The notes: generated from the sequence alone by a model not told the origin. A DNA stretch of 64,000 bases from Azorinus chamasolen (GCA_963576725.1 OY755252.1:52105059-52169058); one strand, 5' to 3'. Positions 34,444 to 45,459 are shown, counted from the stretch's first letter. Numbers and translations are program-made.

Positions 34444-34977
34444 CCCTTTACTCCATAAATACACCTTTCTATGCCTTTGCAAACAGAGTATACCCAGATC
34501 AGACGGCTCCTGTATGAGCCATCTGATCAGGATTTGCTGTGCTTGCTTAATATGATATAGTATAGATATGATGCCACAGTTTCTGCAGGGGGGCCTCTAT
34601 GGCCAAGTGGTTATGGTCTTCAACTGACAATCGCTTAGCCCCTCACCGCTGTGGGTTCAAATCCCGGTCTTGGCATTTGGATTTTTCATGTGAAGAGGCC
34701 TTCCAGCTGGCTTGCCGTAGGTCAGTGGTTCTACCTTGATGAGTTCTGTGCACGAAACAGTGCAATTTGTTTCGTGCACAGAAGAACCTCTGGCCTGTAA
34801 TTAACTAGACGTTGTAATATGACTGAAATACTGAAACGGTGTAAAACCCGATAAGTAAAAACCAAACCAAACCAGTTTCTGCCATCTAGAAATTCCTATG
34901 TCCTTGTGCTATTATAACAATTAATCTATTTAATGTTCATTATTTTTTATATGAATATTCATGGAGTAGTGGGTTAA
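34440..34977 (+). mobile_element. TTAA hairpin MITE, split by a tRNA-derived SINE
   Basis: TTAACCCTTTACTCCATAAA at 34440, hairpin at about 34480-34548, then CCACAGTTTCTGC interrupted by the SINE, then CAGTTTCTGCCATC and ATGGAGTAGTGGGTTAA ending 34977. Without the SINE and duplicated site it is about 242 bp. Confidence 0.85.
34587..34872 (+). mobile_element. tRNA-derived SINE with 10-bp target duplication
   Basis: A pol III A box, TGGCCAAGTGG (34600-34610), and B box, GGTTCAAATC (34654-34663), lie 43 bp apart in a tRNA-like 5' region. The body includes a 15-bp perfect inverted repeat TTCTGTGCACGAAAC (34744-34758) and its complement (34769-34783). The 3' part ends CTGAAATACTGAAACGGTGT and an AACC-type tail AAACCAAACC. 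The flanking duplication CAGTTTCTGC occurs at 34577-34586 and 34873-34882. Bivalve SINE families with similar 3' ends are known, but I cannot fix the family name. Confidence 0.88.
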
Positions 34978-35112
34978 ACTTTGAAAATGGCTGTTTGTTT
35001 CATTGAGCACAGTTCTAATGTGCTTTCATAGACAGTTTGGAATCTGAAGATCATAAGTTGCAGAGTACCTTAAATCAGACTGTTAAGAGGACCTATTTCC
35101 AATGCAAAACAT

Positions 35113-36213
35113 TTTTATACGCCCACCTAATAAAGGTGGTCGTATATTGGCGTGGCCCTGTCCGTCTGCTCGTTCGTCCGTCAACATTTTGTTTGTCCGC
35201 AGTTTTCTCGGAAAACTGTTTGACAGATATTAATAAAACTTCACACAAATGTTTAATGCATCAAGATCTGAAGCTGAGTCGATTCTGAGGTTCATTTGAT
35301 TTGTCGCTTCGGAGTTATGGCCCTTGCACTTAAAAAAATAAGACAAATATATGCAAATAGTTTGTCCGCTGATTTCTGGGAAAACTATTTCACAGATATT
35401 AATGAAACTTCACACAAATGTTTAATGCATCAAGATCAGAAGCTGAGTCGATTCTGAGGTTCATTTTATTTGTCGTTTTGGAGTTATGGCCCTTGTACTT
35501 AAAAAAATAAGGCAAATATATGCAAATAGTTTGTCCGCTGTTTTTTGTGGGAAAACTATTTTACAGATATTAATGAAATTCACACAGATGTTTAATGCGT
35601 CAAGGTCTGAAGCTGAGTCGATTCTGAGGTTCATTTGATTTGTCGTTTCAGAGTTATGGCCCTTGCACTTAGAAAAATAATGCAAATATAATGCAAATAT
35701 GAGGATGGCCGTAACTTTTTCATTTTAAATAATATTTACTAAATAATTTATATGATATTACCTTAATATGGATTTTCACATATATTGCGGGGTTTTTGAT
35801 ACGTCAATTTATTTTAAAGTTATGGCCCTTGAACTTTGTCTTTTTTGCTTTGTTTGTCAACTTTTAGTTTGTCTGTTGTTTTCTGGGAAAACTATTAAAA
35901 GGATATTAATGAAACTTCACACAAATGTTTTATGCAACAAAATCTGAAGCTTAGTTGATTTTGAGGTTCATTCAATATGTCGTTACAGAGTTATGGCCCA
36001 TGCACTTTACAAAAATCTGCAAATATGAGGATGGCCATAACTTTTTTATTTAATAAGATATTCACTTCAATTTTTAATATAACATCACCTTAATATGGAG
36101 ATCAAGATCTGAAGCACAAAATTAATTAGAAAGTGTCAAAACTTATAAGGCATATTGAATCAGAGAAAGTTTGCAAGTGGGCGTATCGTGTACCGTGTGC
36201 GGTACTCTTGCTC
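35113..36213 (+). mobile_element. Composite repeat, ATACGCCCACC type
   Basis: The hairpin ATACGCCCACCTAATAAAGG/TGGTCGTAT is followed by CTGTCCGTCTGCTCGTTCGT. Core repeats of about 180 bp contain AACTTCACACAAATGTTTAA, GCATCAAGATCTGAAGCTGA and GAGTTATGGCCCTTGCACTT. It ends AAGTGGGCGTATCGTGTACC and ACTCTTGCTC. Confidence 0.75.
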
Positions 36214-36317
36214 CCAATTTGGGGTAAGAAATCCCAATAGATACCAAATTTTTTATTAAAATGCTAAAAAGAAAACATACAAAAGAAGTTAAAATGGGAC
36301 CAAAAATTTACCAATTA

Positions 36318-36559
36318 TTAACCCTGTGCTCCTCGAATATTCATGTAAGAAATAAAGTCATCATGAATATTAATTCAGATTCACTGTTACAATAGAACAT
36401 GATTTTTTGTCCATGGCAGAAACTGTAGAAGTATATCTGTATCATGTCATTAGCAAACAGAGCAGACCCTGATTAGATGGCTCCTACAGGAGCCAACTGA
36501 TCTGGGTCTGCTCTGTTTGCAAAGGCATAGAAAGGCATGTTTATGGAGTAAAGGGTTAA
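36318..36559 (-). mobile_element. TTAA hairpin MITE, complete
   Basis: TTAACCCTGTGCTCCTCGAA at 36318 and ATGGAGTAAAGGGTTAA ending 36559 (242 bp). The 68-bp hairpin at 36453-36520 has outer arms GCAAACAGAGCAGACCC and GGGTCTGCTCTGTTTGC perfectly complementary, with apex CTCCTACAGGAG. This is one of the best-preserved copies. Confidence 0.9.
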
Positions 36560-36846
36560 AATGCATTTTTCCTACCATAGAAATAGGCCTGACTTTGCAC
36601 CTCATTTGTAGACCAAAATGTGCGCACATTTTACCACCAATCCTTCTAGCATTCCGAGAGTTTGGAAAGTTTTATGTGTGCCTTTTGCTGTTTTAGTTGA
36701 CCTCAACTTGTCAATACCATGATCATAAAAAAACAGTTGGAGACTTCTGTGATTACTAGGTGTCTGGTGGTCGGTTCTGCCAGAGGGTTTGAATAACTTG
36801 AGATGTCATTCAATAATGTACCAACAGCTGAGAATGTCTGGAAGTT

Positions 36847-37545
36847 GTTTTTAGCTCACCAGAGCACTTTTAAGCTCAGCTTTTGTGATCACCTGATGTC
36901 AGTCGTCAGTCGGCGTGTATCGTCCGGCGTCAACAATTTCAACCTTTAAAAATCTTCTCCTCTGAATCTACAGGGTTCTCAGCTTTCATCTTTGGTACAT
37001 AGCAATATCTGTAGGTCCTCTACAAAATTATAAAAATTATGCCCCTGGAGTCAAAATTGGCCCAGCCCCAGGGTGCCTTATTTTTAGCTCACCAGAGCAC
37101 AAAGTGCTCAGGGTGAGCTTTTGTGATAGCCTGATGTCCGTCGTCCGTCGTCGTGCGTCGTGCGTCGTTCGTCGTCCGTCGTCAACAATTTGAACCTTTA
37201 AAATTCTTCTCCTCTGAATCTACAGGGGTCTCAGCTTTCATCTTTGGCACATAGCATCATCTGTAGGTCCTCTACAAAAGTTATATAAATTATGTCCCTA
37301 GGGTCAAAATTGGCCCCACCCCAGGGGTGCATTGTTTTCTATAGAAACATATAGTGAAAACTTTGAATATCATCTCCTCTGAAACTGAAAGGTTCTCAGC
37401 CTTCATATTTGGCACATAGCATCATGTTCAGGTTCTCTACAAAAGTTATATAAATTATGCTCCTGTGGTCAAAATTGGCTACACCCCGGGGTGGACAGTT
37501 TTCTAGCAAACTTATAGCTGACTGCGATTTTAAGCATCTTCTCTT
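36847..37545 (+). mobile_element. Two AGCTCACC composite elements, the second interrupting the first
   Basis: The first starts TTTTAGCTCACCAGAGCACT at 36847 and breaks off at 37080 within its core. The second starts TTTTTAGCTCACCAGAGCAC at 37081, with a long CCGTCGTCCGTCGTC tract (37128-37185) and two cores. It fades near 37545 without a clear tail. Confidence 0.65.
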
Positions 37546-37636
37546 TGCTCATAAATAGGTCATCCAGTCAAGCAGTGGGATAGATGACCAGTGGCTATTT
37601 TTAGGTCACCTGTATCTGGTGCTGGAGATCTGTGCC

Positions 37637-37968
37637 TTAACCCTTTGCCTGTTCTATGTTTATTATTAATTTGAATGCCTACTGCATATTCATGAACAAA
37701 ATAGTTAAAATGAAGTATGGAAGGTGGAACATTGTAGTCATTTTTTTCCAAATTTCACAACCTACTGAATATTCATCTACAAAATAGTTATAATGAAATA
37801 TAGTAGGTGGAACATTGTAGCCATTTCAGAAACTTAAGGAACAGATGTATAAAATTCCATTTACAAACAGAGCAGGCCCTGATCAGATGGCTCCTATAGG
37901 AGGCATCCGATCTGGGTCTACTCTGTTTTCAAAAATGTGAAAACACGTTTGTATGAGGGAAGGGTTAA
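37637..37968 (-). mobile_element. TTAA hairpin MITE with internal duplication
   Basis: TTAACCCTTTGCCTGTTCTA at 37637 and TATGAGGGAAGGGTTAA ending 37968. The segment ACTGCATATTCATGAACAAA...GTGGAACATTGTAG is present twice (about 37680-37740 and 37763-37822). The hairpin at 37862-37930 has apex CTCCTATAGGAG. Confidence 0.8.
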
Positions 37969-38224
37969 TTAATAATAGTGATTGGCATTATGATATTATT
38001 ACATGTATAACCTGCCCTGCAGTTCAGAAGAAGGGTAAATCATGTAAAGACTCCAGAATGCCAAATTAAAGATTTCAAATAAATTATGAAATATGAAATT
38101 GTATTACTTGAAACTATTAAGTTATACTTATGATTATGCAATTATTATGTAATAATTTATAATAATATTCAAATGCAAAAAATCAGTTTGGAATGCTAGG
38201 GTACACATACCCGTTCAGAAGAAC

Positions 38225-39505
38225 AGTTGATCGCCTTTAGTCAGAACTTTGTATGGCCTTGTTTAAATTATGCCCCTGGGATTAAAATTGCCCCACCCGA
38301 GGGGTGGTCAGTTTTCAATAAAAATATATAGTAAAAACATTGAAAATCTTCTCTGAAACTGGAAGGTTCATAACTTTCATATTTGGCACATAGCTTCATG
38401 TTCAGGTCCTCTACAAATGTTATATAAATTATGCCCCTGTGGTCAAAATTGGCCCTGCCCCAGGAGTAGCCAGCTTTCAATAGAAACATAAAGTGAAAAC
38501 TTTGAAAATCTTCTCCTCTGATTGTCTGGTGAGCGCTTCAGGGCCATTCTGGCCCTCTTGTTACAGAAACATGTAGTAAAACTTTGAAAATCTTCTCCTG
38601 AAACTGGAAGGATCTCAGCTTTCATATTTGGCACATATCATCATGTTTAGGTCCTCTACAAAAGTAATATAAATTATGCCCCTGGGGTCAAAATTGGCCC
38701 CACCCCAGGGGCGTTCAGTTTTCAATAGAAACATATAGTGAAAACTTTGAAATTCTTCTCTTCTGAAACAAAAAGATTCTCAGCTTTCATATTTGGCACA
38801 TAGCTTCAACTTCAGGTCTTCTACAAAAGTTATATAAATTATGCCCCTAGGGTCAAAATTGGTCCCACCCCAGGGATGGCCAGTTTTTTTTAGCTGATTG
38901 CTTAAACAGCCCATGGGATCACTAGTTATGCATAGGAAAAACTTTTTGTCAGAAACTACATGTCCCAGAGCTTAGATATAGTTGGTGTATAGATTTACTT
39001 AGCATATCTTTAGGAGTTTTATAAGTATCATAGTTCTGGGGTTAAAATTGGCCCTGCCCTGTGTGTATAGACTTCTTCACATCAGAAACTACAGTCTAAA
39101 GGTTTCCCCTTAACTAGCTAGCCAGTGAGAGGGTTATGTAATCACCTCATATGCTCTAGACTGCACAACATGTCTGCTTCAGAATTGTTGTCTGCTTGTT
39201 TAAGTTTGTTCACACTGTTTTAAAATACATATCAATCTTACAATTAACTCTCTTGTACAAACCACATATGAAGTTACATATGCATCAGTTTAGAATCCAA
39301 ACTGTGTGCTAATTTCAGTCAAGTCATGCTCAGCAGTGATATGGGTTAACACTGAGTTTCTGTCATCTGTCAGAAATGTTGTCTGCAGAAAAATTAACAC
39401 TGTCAATGGCCCTCTTGTCTATAGAAACATATAGTGAAAACTTTGAAAATCTTCTCCTCTGATTGTCGGATGAGCAATGTCAGGGCCATTCTGGCCCTCT
39501 TGTTT
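38225..39505 (+). mobile_element. AGCTCACC-family tails and cores, at least two fused copies
   Basis: One tail (GGTGAGCGCTTCAGGGCCAT, GGCCCTCTTGTT) ends at 38561. Cores then run to 38890, followed by a segment with ACTACATGTCCCAGAGCTTA (38955-38975) and a hairpin-MITE remnant around 39235-39330. A second tail GGATGAGCAATGTCAGGGCC, CTCTTGTTTT ends at 39505. The 38880-39350 order recurs at 47970-48650. Confidence 0.6.
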
Positions 39506-39639
39506 TTTGTAGTCAGCTGAATTTGTAAAATAACAGCCCCATTATCTCTGTGAAGTATTATGAGAAATTTAGGCTTAGTCAAGTTTTTCCTTGTTTTTTG
39601 AGTCGTATCATTTATACCTTGGATTCCTAACATGGGCAA

Positions 39640-39900
39640 ATAGTGTAACTGTTTCCCTGTTGAATATTTATGTAAAAATAGCATTGAATGACATCATGAG
39701 TATTCATTAGCTGAGTTTCTGTAATGGCACATGCACATGGGATTGGTTTTATATAGGTAGAACCTGTAGAATCGGATCTATTATATTTCGTAAGCAAGTA
39801 GAATAAACACTGACCAGGCATCTCCTTCAGGAGTAGGGTCTAATCTCTTTGCAAAGACATGAAAATAGAAATATGAGGGTCAACCAATTCTTGAATATTT
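39640..39900 (-). mobile_element. Degraded TTAA-family MITE
   Basis: TGTTTCCCTGTTGAATATTT, GACATCATGAGTATTCATTA and GTAGAATCGGATCTATTATA occur in family order, then a shortened hairpin (about 39793-39855) and a decayed ATATGAGGGTCAA. Confidence 0.55.
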
Positions 39901-40013
39901 ATTAGCTGAATTTTTAAAATGGTGTAAGAAATGAACACGGTTTATTTACCTTTGCAGGAACTGTTGAATCAGATCTGTATGAGTTCACAAGCAAACAAAG
40001 CAAAGCATGATTA

Positions 40014-41455
40014 GACTACTCCTACAGGAACTGTCTGATCTGTAGAGATGGCTCCTACAGGAACTGTCTGATCTGTAGAGACTGCTCCTACAAGAACTGT
40101 CTGCTCTGTAGAGACTGCTCCTACAGGAACTGTCTGATCTATAGAGACTGCTCCTATAGGAACTGTCTGATCTATAGAGACTGCTCCTACAGGAACTGTC
40201 TGATCTGTAGAGACTAGGCCTATAGGAACTGTCTGATCTGTAGGGACTGCTCCTATAGAAACTGTCTGATCTGTAGAGACTGCTCCTATAGGAACTGTCT
40301 GATCTGTAGAGAATGCTCCTACAGGAACTGTCTGATCTGTAGAGACTAGGCCGATAGGAACTGTCTGATCTGTAGGGACTGCTCCTATAGGAACTGTCTG
40401 ATCTGTAGGGACTGCTCCTTTAGGAACTGTCTGATCTGTAGAGACTGCTCCTATAGGAACTGTCTGATCTGTAGAGACTGCTCCTACAGGAACTGTCTGA
40501 TCTGTAGAGACTGCTTCTACAGGAACTGTCTGATCTGTAGGGACTGCTCCTACAGGAACTGTCTGATCTGTAGAGACTACTCCTATAGGAACTGTCTGAT
40601 CTGTAGAGACTGCTCCTACAGGAACTGTCTGATCTGTAGGGACTACTCCTACAGGAACTGTCTGATCTGTAGAGACTACTCCTATAGGAACTGTCTGATC
40701 TGTAGAGATGGCTCCTACAGGAACTGTCTGATCTGTAGAGACTGCTCCTACAGGTACTGTCTGATCTGTAGAGACTACTCCTACAGGAACTGTCTCTGAT
40801 CTGTAGGGACTACTCCTATAGGAACGGTCTGATCTGTAGAGACTGCTCCTATAGGAACTGTCTGATCTGTAGAGACTGCTCCTACAGGAACTGTCTGATC
40901 TGTAGGGACTGCTCCTACAGGAACTGTCTCTGATCTGTAGAGACTGCTCCTACATGAACTGTCTGATCTGTAGAGACTGCTCCTGTAGGAACTGTCTGAT
41001 CTGTAGAGACTGCTCCTACAGGAACTGTCTGATCTGTAGAGACTGCTCCTACAGGAACTGTCTGATCTGTAGGGACTGCTCCTGTAAGAACAGTCTGATC
41101 TGTAGGGACTGCTCCTGTAGGAACTGTCTGATCTGTAGGGACTGCTCCTATAGGAACTGTCTGATCTGTAGGGACTGCTCCTACAGGAACTGTCTGATCT
41201 GTAGAGACTGCTCCTACAGGAACTGTCTGATCTGTAGAGACTGCTCCTACAGGAACTGTCTCTGATCAGTAGAGACTGCTCCTACAGGAACTGTCTGATC
41301 TGTAGGGACTGCTCCTACAGGAACTGTCTGATCTGTAGGGTCTGATCTGTAGAGACTGCTCCTACAGGAACTGTCTGATCTGTAGGGACTGCTCCTGTAG
41401 GAACTGTCTGATCTGTAGAGACTGCTCCTACAGGAACTGTCTGATCTGTAGAGAT
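40014..41455 (+). repeat. 33-bp satellite, ~43 copies, built from a MITE hairpin
   Basis: The unit is GGAACTGTCTGATCTGTAGA + GACTGCTCCTACA. It begins inside a MITE whose left arm is still present (TAAGCAAACAAAGCAAAGC, 39990-40006). The unit matches the apex and right arm of that hairpin type (CTCCTAYAGGARCYGTCTGATCTG). Variants CTCCTACAGG, CTCCTATAGG and CTCCTGTAGG occur in patches, consistent with local duplication. Because 33 is a multiple of three, a 103-codon frame (40954-41265) with 11-residue NCLICRDCSYR repeats arises; I regard this as a by-product. Confidence 0.93.
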
Positions 41456-41542
41456 ATGCAATAAAACCAATATACTAGTTTAGCTTTCTTCTGAAGATCA
41501 GACAAGCCTGGTCTTATGAAAGGCCATGCCACTGGGTTTATC

Positions 41543-43134
41543 TTAACCCCCCTTTCCTTGTATAATTTTCATGGGAGAAATAATGACATCATGCATATGT
41601 TTTTGGCTGAATTTTTGGAATGGCATAATGTGCACATGAAGTTTTTTTGTATTGAAGGAATTCTTCATGGTCACATTTAACATGATATCATCAAAGGTGC
41701 CCGACGCATGCTTGGACTCACTCATGGACACACACACACACCCCCCCCCCCCCCCCACACCCAAAAAAAATAAAAAAAATAAAAAATAAAAAAAAAAATA
41801 ATTGTGATCGAAGTATGATCAACTAGCCTAAAACTATCTATTTGAACCTTAAACCACTCCGAAAAACAAGAAACACACCACCCGGAAAAATTTTTCCTAT
41901 CGGGTCTATATATGTATTGAAAGGTATCTAACTACGACAGATCAACGGCGGAAAATACAACATTCATGTTTTTCAAAGTCTTACAGCACAGCCAATTCAA
42001 CACCGATTTCAATCATTTTGGTCTTGGTCCGTTCCAAATTCCATATGCTAAGCGGCACAATTAGTGCTTTCCTTAAATATTGCTCCGTCTTGTCGCTGCA
42101 AGATCGCGAATTTGAAAAAACGCTAGAGCGAAACGATGTGACTCCCGCCAGGATGCATATACATATATAGGGGGATCTGTATTCGTTAATCTTTTCAACA
42201 AAAAGGCGAATTATGGTGAAACACTATCTAAAAACATTAAACTCGCCGCAATTAAAACGGTGCTTACTATTTCCAGTCTGCTACGAAGCGCCAGTTTTGT
42301 TTCTCCAACTTTCCTTTTGAACGGATGCGACCATTTTGCTGTGACCCGGCTCATAAACTATTCGATATGCAAATTGACTACTACTTCCGGGCCACAGCGA
42401 TTTGGCCACCTCCGTTCAAAACGAAAGTAGTAGAAAGAAAACTGGCGTCTCATAGCAGACTACAAATAGCCAGCACCGTTTAAACTGCGGTAGGTTGAAT
42501 GTTTTTCGAATGTGTTTCACCATAATTCGTGTTTTTGCTGAAAAGTTTAACGAATACAGATCCCCCTATACACTTCTATGCATCCTGGCGGGAGTCACAT
42601 CGTTTCGCTCTAGCGTATTTTTAAATTCGCGGTCTTGCAGCGACAAGACGGGGCAATATTTAAGGAAAACACTAACTGTACCGCTTAGCATATGGAATTT
42701 GGAACGGATCAAGACCAAAATGATTGAAATCGGTGTTGAATTGGCTTTGCTGTAAGATTTTGAAGAACATGACTGTTGTATTTTCCGCCGCTGATCTGTC
42801 GTAGTTAGATACCTGTCAATACATATATAGACCCGATAGGAATTTTTTTCCGGGTCGTGTTTTTCTTGTTTTTTCGGAGTGGTTTAAGGTTCAAATAGAT
42901 AGTTTTAGGCTAGTTTAACATACATGTACTTCGATCACATTTTTTTTTTTTTTTTTTTTTTTTTGGGGGGGGGGGGGTTCCATGGGTGAGTCCAAGCATG
43001 CGTCGGGCACCTTTGGATATCATAAGCAAACAGAGTAGAGCCTGATCAGACAGGTGCTATGTACAGGAGCCATCGGATGAGTCTCTACACTGATTGCAAA
43101 GGCATTGAAAGCATGTATATTGAGGGAAGGGTCA
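41543..43134 (-). mobile_element. TTAA-family MITE, split by a fold-back hAT-like element
   Basis: TTAACCCCCCTTTCCTTGTA at 41543 and AATAATGACATCATGCATAT lie on the left. After the insertion the MITE continues with AAGCAAACAGAGTAGAGCCT (43024-43043), its hairpin, and the worn end GAGGGAAGGGTCAA at 43134. Confidence 0.75.
41692..43015. mobile_element. 1.32-kb fold-back (palindromic) hAT-like element
   Basis: The 8-bp duplication GATATCAT flanks it (41684-41691 and 43016-43023). The ends are CAAAGGTGCCCGACGCATGC and its inverted copy. Homology between the two halves continues almost to the centre near 42353 (for example TTTTGCTGTGACCCGG at 42332-42347 and the inverse CCGGGCCACAGCG at 42388-42400). 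The arms are therefore about 600 bp each and visibly diverged. Poly-C (41742-41756) and poly-G (42965-42977) runs are at mirrored positions. No transposase is present; the ORF at 42495-42755 is arm sequence. Confidence 0.85.
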
Positions 43135-43393
43135 AGTTCTTATCATGCTAAGTTGACCACTGGTACAATGTAGGAATGTGGATAATAAATGCCTAGCACT
43201 TCCAATTCACTTCATGAATCAGGACATGTGAATCACTGCATTCCAGTCACAAATCGATTCACAAATCATCTGAGTATATGTTAAGGTTGCTAATGATTCA
43301 TCAGTTGATGTTTTAACTGAAAAATTTAATTAAAAGTAAATTTCTTTTGAAATTTCGATGAGTAGCTTTGAAAAATTACTGTCCCAAACTAAT

Positions 43394-43740
43394 TATCCCC
43401 CACTGTAGGAGGAGGGATATAGTTTCAGCTGTGTCTGTGCATCCATCTGTATGTCTGTCAGTCTGTTCATCCATCAATCAGCATTTATATCTCTGAAACA
43501 GTTGAGAATTTTTCTATGCATACATCTGTCTTTCCATCCGTCCATAAATAGCAGTTTTTTTATGAAAAGTTTTGTAAATGCTTAATATGATCAGGAAATG
43601 GGACCCTGCAAGTATTACTCACATTGATCTGGGAACACCAGAGTTATGACCCTTTTTTGCCAAAATACTTAACCTTTTTGTCCATCTGAAGCCATAGTTT
43701 TTCAATGAAGCATTGTGTTAATGTTTATTACCATTGGCCC
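43394..43740 (+). mobile_element. Composite repeat, ATCCCCCAC type, partial
   Basis: The hairpin ATTATCCCCCACTGTAGGAG/GAGGGATATAG is followed by CATCTGTATGTCTGTCAGTC and one or two cores with ACACCAGAGTTATGACCC. The tail is not identified. Confidence 0.5.
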
Positions 43741-43884
43741 TGTTGCATATACATGTAAGAAATTAAAACATGATAAATATTTATTTGTCAAATATTTATT
43801 TGTTAGAAATGACTAGAAAATAACATTTTTTATTGATTCAATCATTTAAACTTTTCCATCAAAGAAACGCCTGTTCACACCTTT

Positions 43885-44002
43885 GCAAATAGAGTAGACC
43901 TATATCAGACCGCTCCTATAGGGGCCTTCTGATCACAGTCTGCTCAGACCTATATCAGACCGCTCCTATAGGGGCCTTCTGATCAGAGTCTGTTCTGTTT
44001 GC
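43885..44002. repeat. MITE hairpin with a 50-bp direct duplication of its core
   Basis: GACCTATATCAGACCGCTCC...TCTGATCACAGTCTGCTCA (43897-43946) is followed by an almost identical second copy (43947-43996). The outer GCAAATAGAG and CTGTTTGC arms are present once. This looks like the first step of satellite formation from a MITE hairpin. Confidence 0.85.
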
Positions 44003-44288
44003 TTCTGAAATTATAATAGATATAACTACAGTTTACCAAATAAATCCTGTGCACATATAGCAATATAATATAAACATGACAAACAGTGTGTCCCTGATGA
44101 GAGGGTCTACACTGCTTACAAAGGACCCTTATGTGTGTCCAACACAGAAGGGTGACCTAATCATGAAAATTGTCCTTGGTTGTTTGTACAAGATGATTCA
44201 GATGTCTGCGAAAGTCTTGTGACGGGTTCAAATTTCTTTGATCCTAGTGCAATTTGGCTTTCATTTCTCAACTCAAAATGCTAGATAA

Positions 44289-45459
44289 TTATGTCTCCCC
44301 CCATATTTATATGGGGGAGACATATTGTTTTCGTGAGAGTTGTCTGTCTGTCCGTCTGTCCGTCTGTCTGTCTGTCCGTCTGTCCGTCTGTCTGTCACAC
44401 TTTTTGTCCGGACGATAACTCCTACATGCCTGATGCCATTGGATTGAAACTTCATATATGGAAAGAGCATAATGAGAGGAAGTGTCATGCATAAGGTCCA
44501 TAACTCTGGCTTCACTAATATTGGAGTTATTGCCCTTTGTAAAAAATATTATAATTTTTTGTCCGGACAATAACTTCAATATGCCTGATGCCATTGGATT
44601 GAAACTTCATATATGGAAAGATCGTAACGAGAGGAAGTGTCATGCAGAAGGTACATAACTCTGGCTTCACTAATATAGGAGTTATTGCCCTTTGTAAAAA
44701 AAAATCACACTTTTTTGTCCGGACGATAACTTCTATATGGCTCATGCCATTGGATTGAAACTTCATATATGGAAAGATCATAACGAGAGGAAGTGTCATG
44801 CACAAGGTCCATAACTCTGGCTTCACTAATATTGGAGTTATTGCCCTTTTTAAAAACAATCACAATTTTTTGTCCAGATGATTACTCCTATGTGACACAT
44901 GCCATTGGAGTGAAACTTCATACATGGAACAATCATAATAAGAGAAAGTGTCATGCATAAGATCCTTAACTCCAGCTTCAATAAATTTAGAGTTATTGCC
45001 CCTTGTACATTTGTTTAATTCTTTCTTGTCCGGACGATAACTCCTACATGGCTTTTGCCATCGTATTGAAACTTCATATATGGAAAGAGCATGATGAGAG
45101 AAAGTGTCATGAACAAGGGCCATAATTCTGGCTTCAATACTTTTGGAGTTATTGCCCTTTGTTACATTTTTTGGCCGATCAATAACTCCTATTGACTGAT
45201 GCTATTGGAATGACATTTTATTTTTGGAAAGAGCATGATGAAAGTAAGTGTCATGCACAAGGGCCATAAATCTGGTATCAGTATTTTTGGAGTTATGAGC
45301 TGTTATCATTTTCTTCTTGAAAAATGTAGTGTGGAAAACGCATAATGAGGGGAAGTATCATTCGTCAAGACCATAACATTTTTAGTGATTTCCCTTTACA
45401 TATTGTTTTTATTAGAGGGGAGACATCCGGGTTTTTTTTGACAAAAACCTCTAGTTGTT
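44289..45459 (+). mobile_element. Composite repeat, TATGTCTCCCCCC type, with ~165-bp cores
   Basis: The hairpin TATGTCTCCCCCCATA/TATGGGGGAGACATA is followed by a CTGT/CCGT microsatellite (44341-44396). About seven cores contain TTTTTGTCCGGACGATAACT, GGATTGAAACTTCATATATG and GGAGTTATTGCCCTTTGTA. It ends GAGGGGAGACATCCGGGTTT and CCTCTAGTTGTTG. Long minus-strand frames across it are low-complexity by-products. Confidence 0.8.

Noticed and set aside
34600..34664. A tRNA gene
   Set aside because: A and B boxes are present, but the rest does not fold into a tRNA with paired acceptor arms. It continues into a SINE body with an AACC tail and a target duplication.
40954..41265. 103-codon frame with NCLICRDCSYR repeats resembling a Cys-rich metal-binding protein
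   Set aside because: The 33-bp satellite period preserves the frame. Neighbouring units carry stops and insertions, so it is a by-product.
42495..42755. 86-codon frame inside the fold-back element
   Set aside because: It lies wholly in one arm of the inverted repeat, has no motif, and the other arm does not preserve a frame.
44307..45123. Minus-strand frames with repeated MTLPLVMIFPYMKFQSNG-like segments
   Set aside because: They read through ~165-bp cores of a composite transposable repeat and include the CTGT microsatellite (RQTDRRTDR). No gene features are present.
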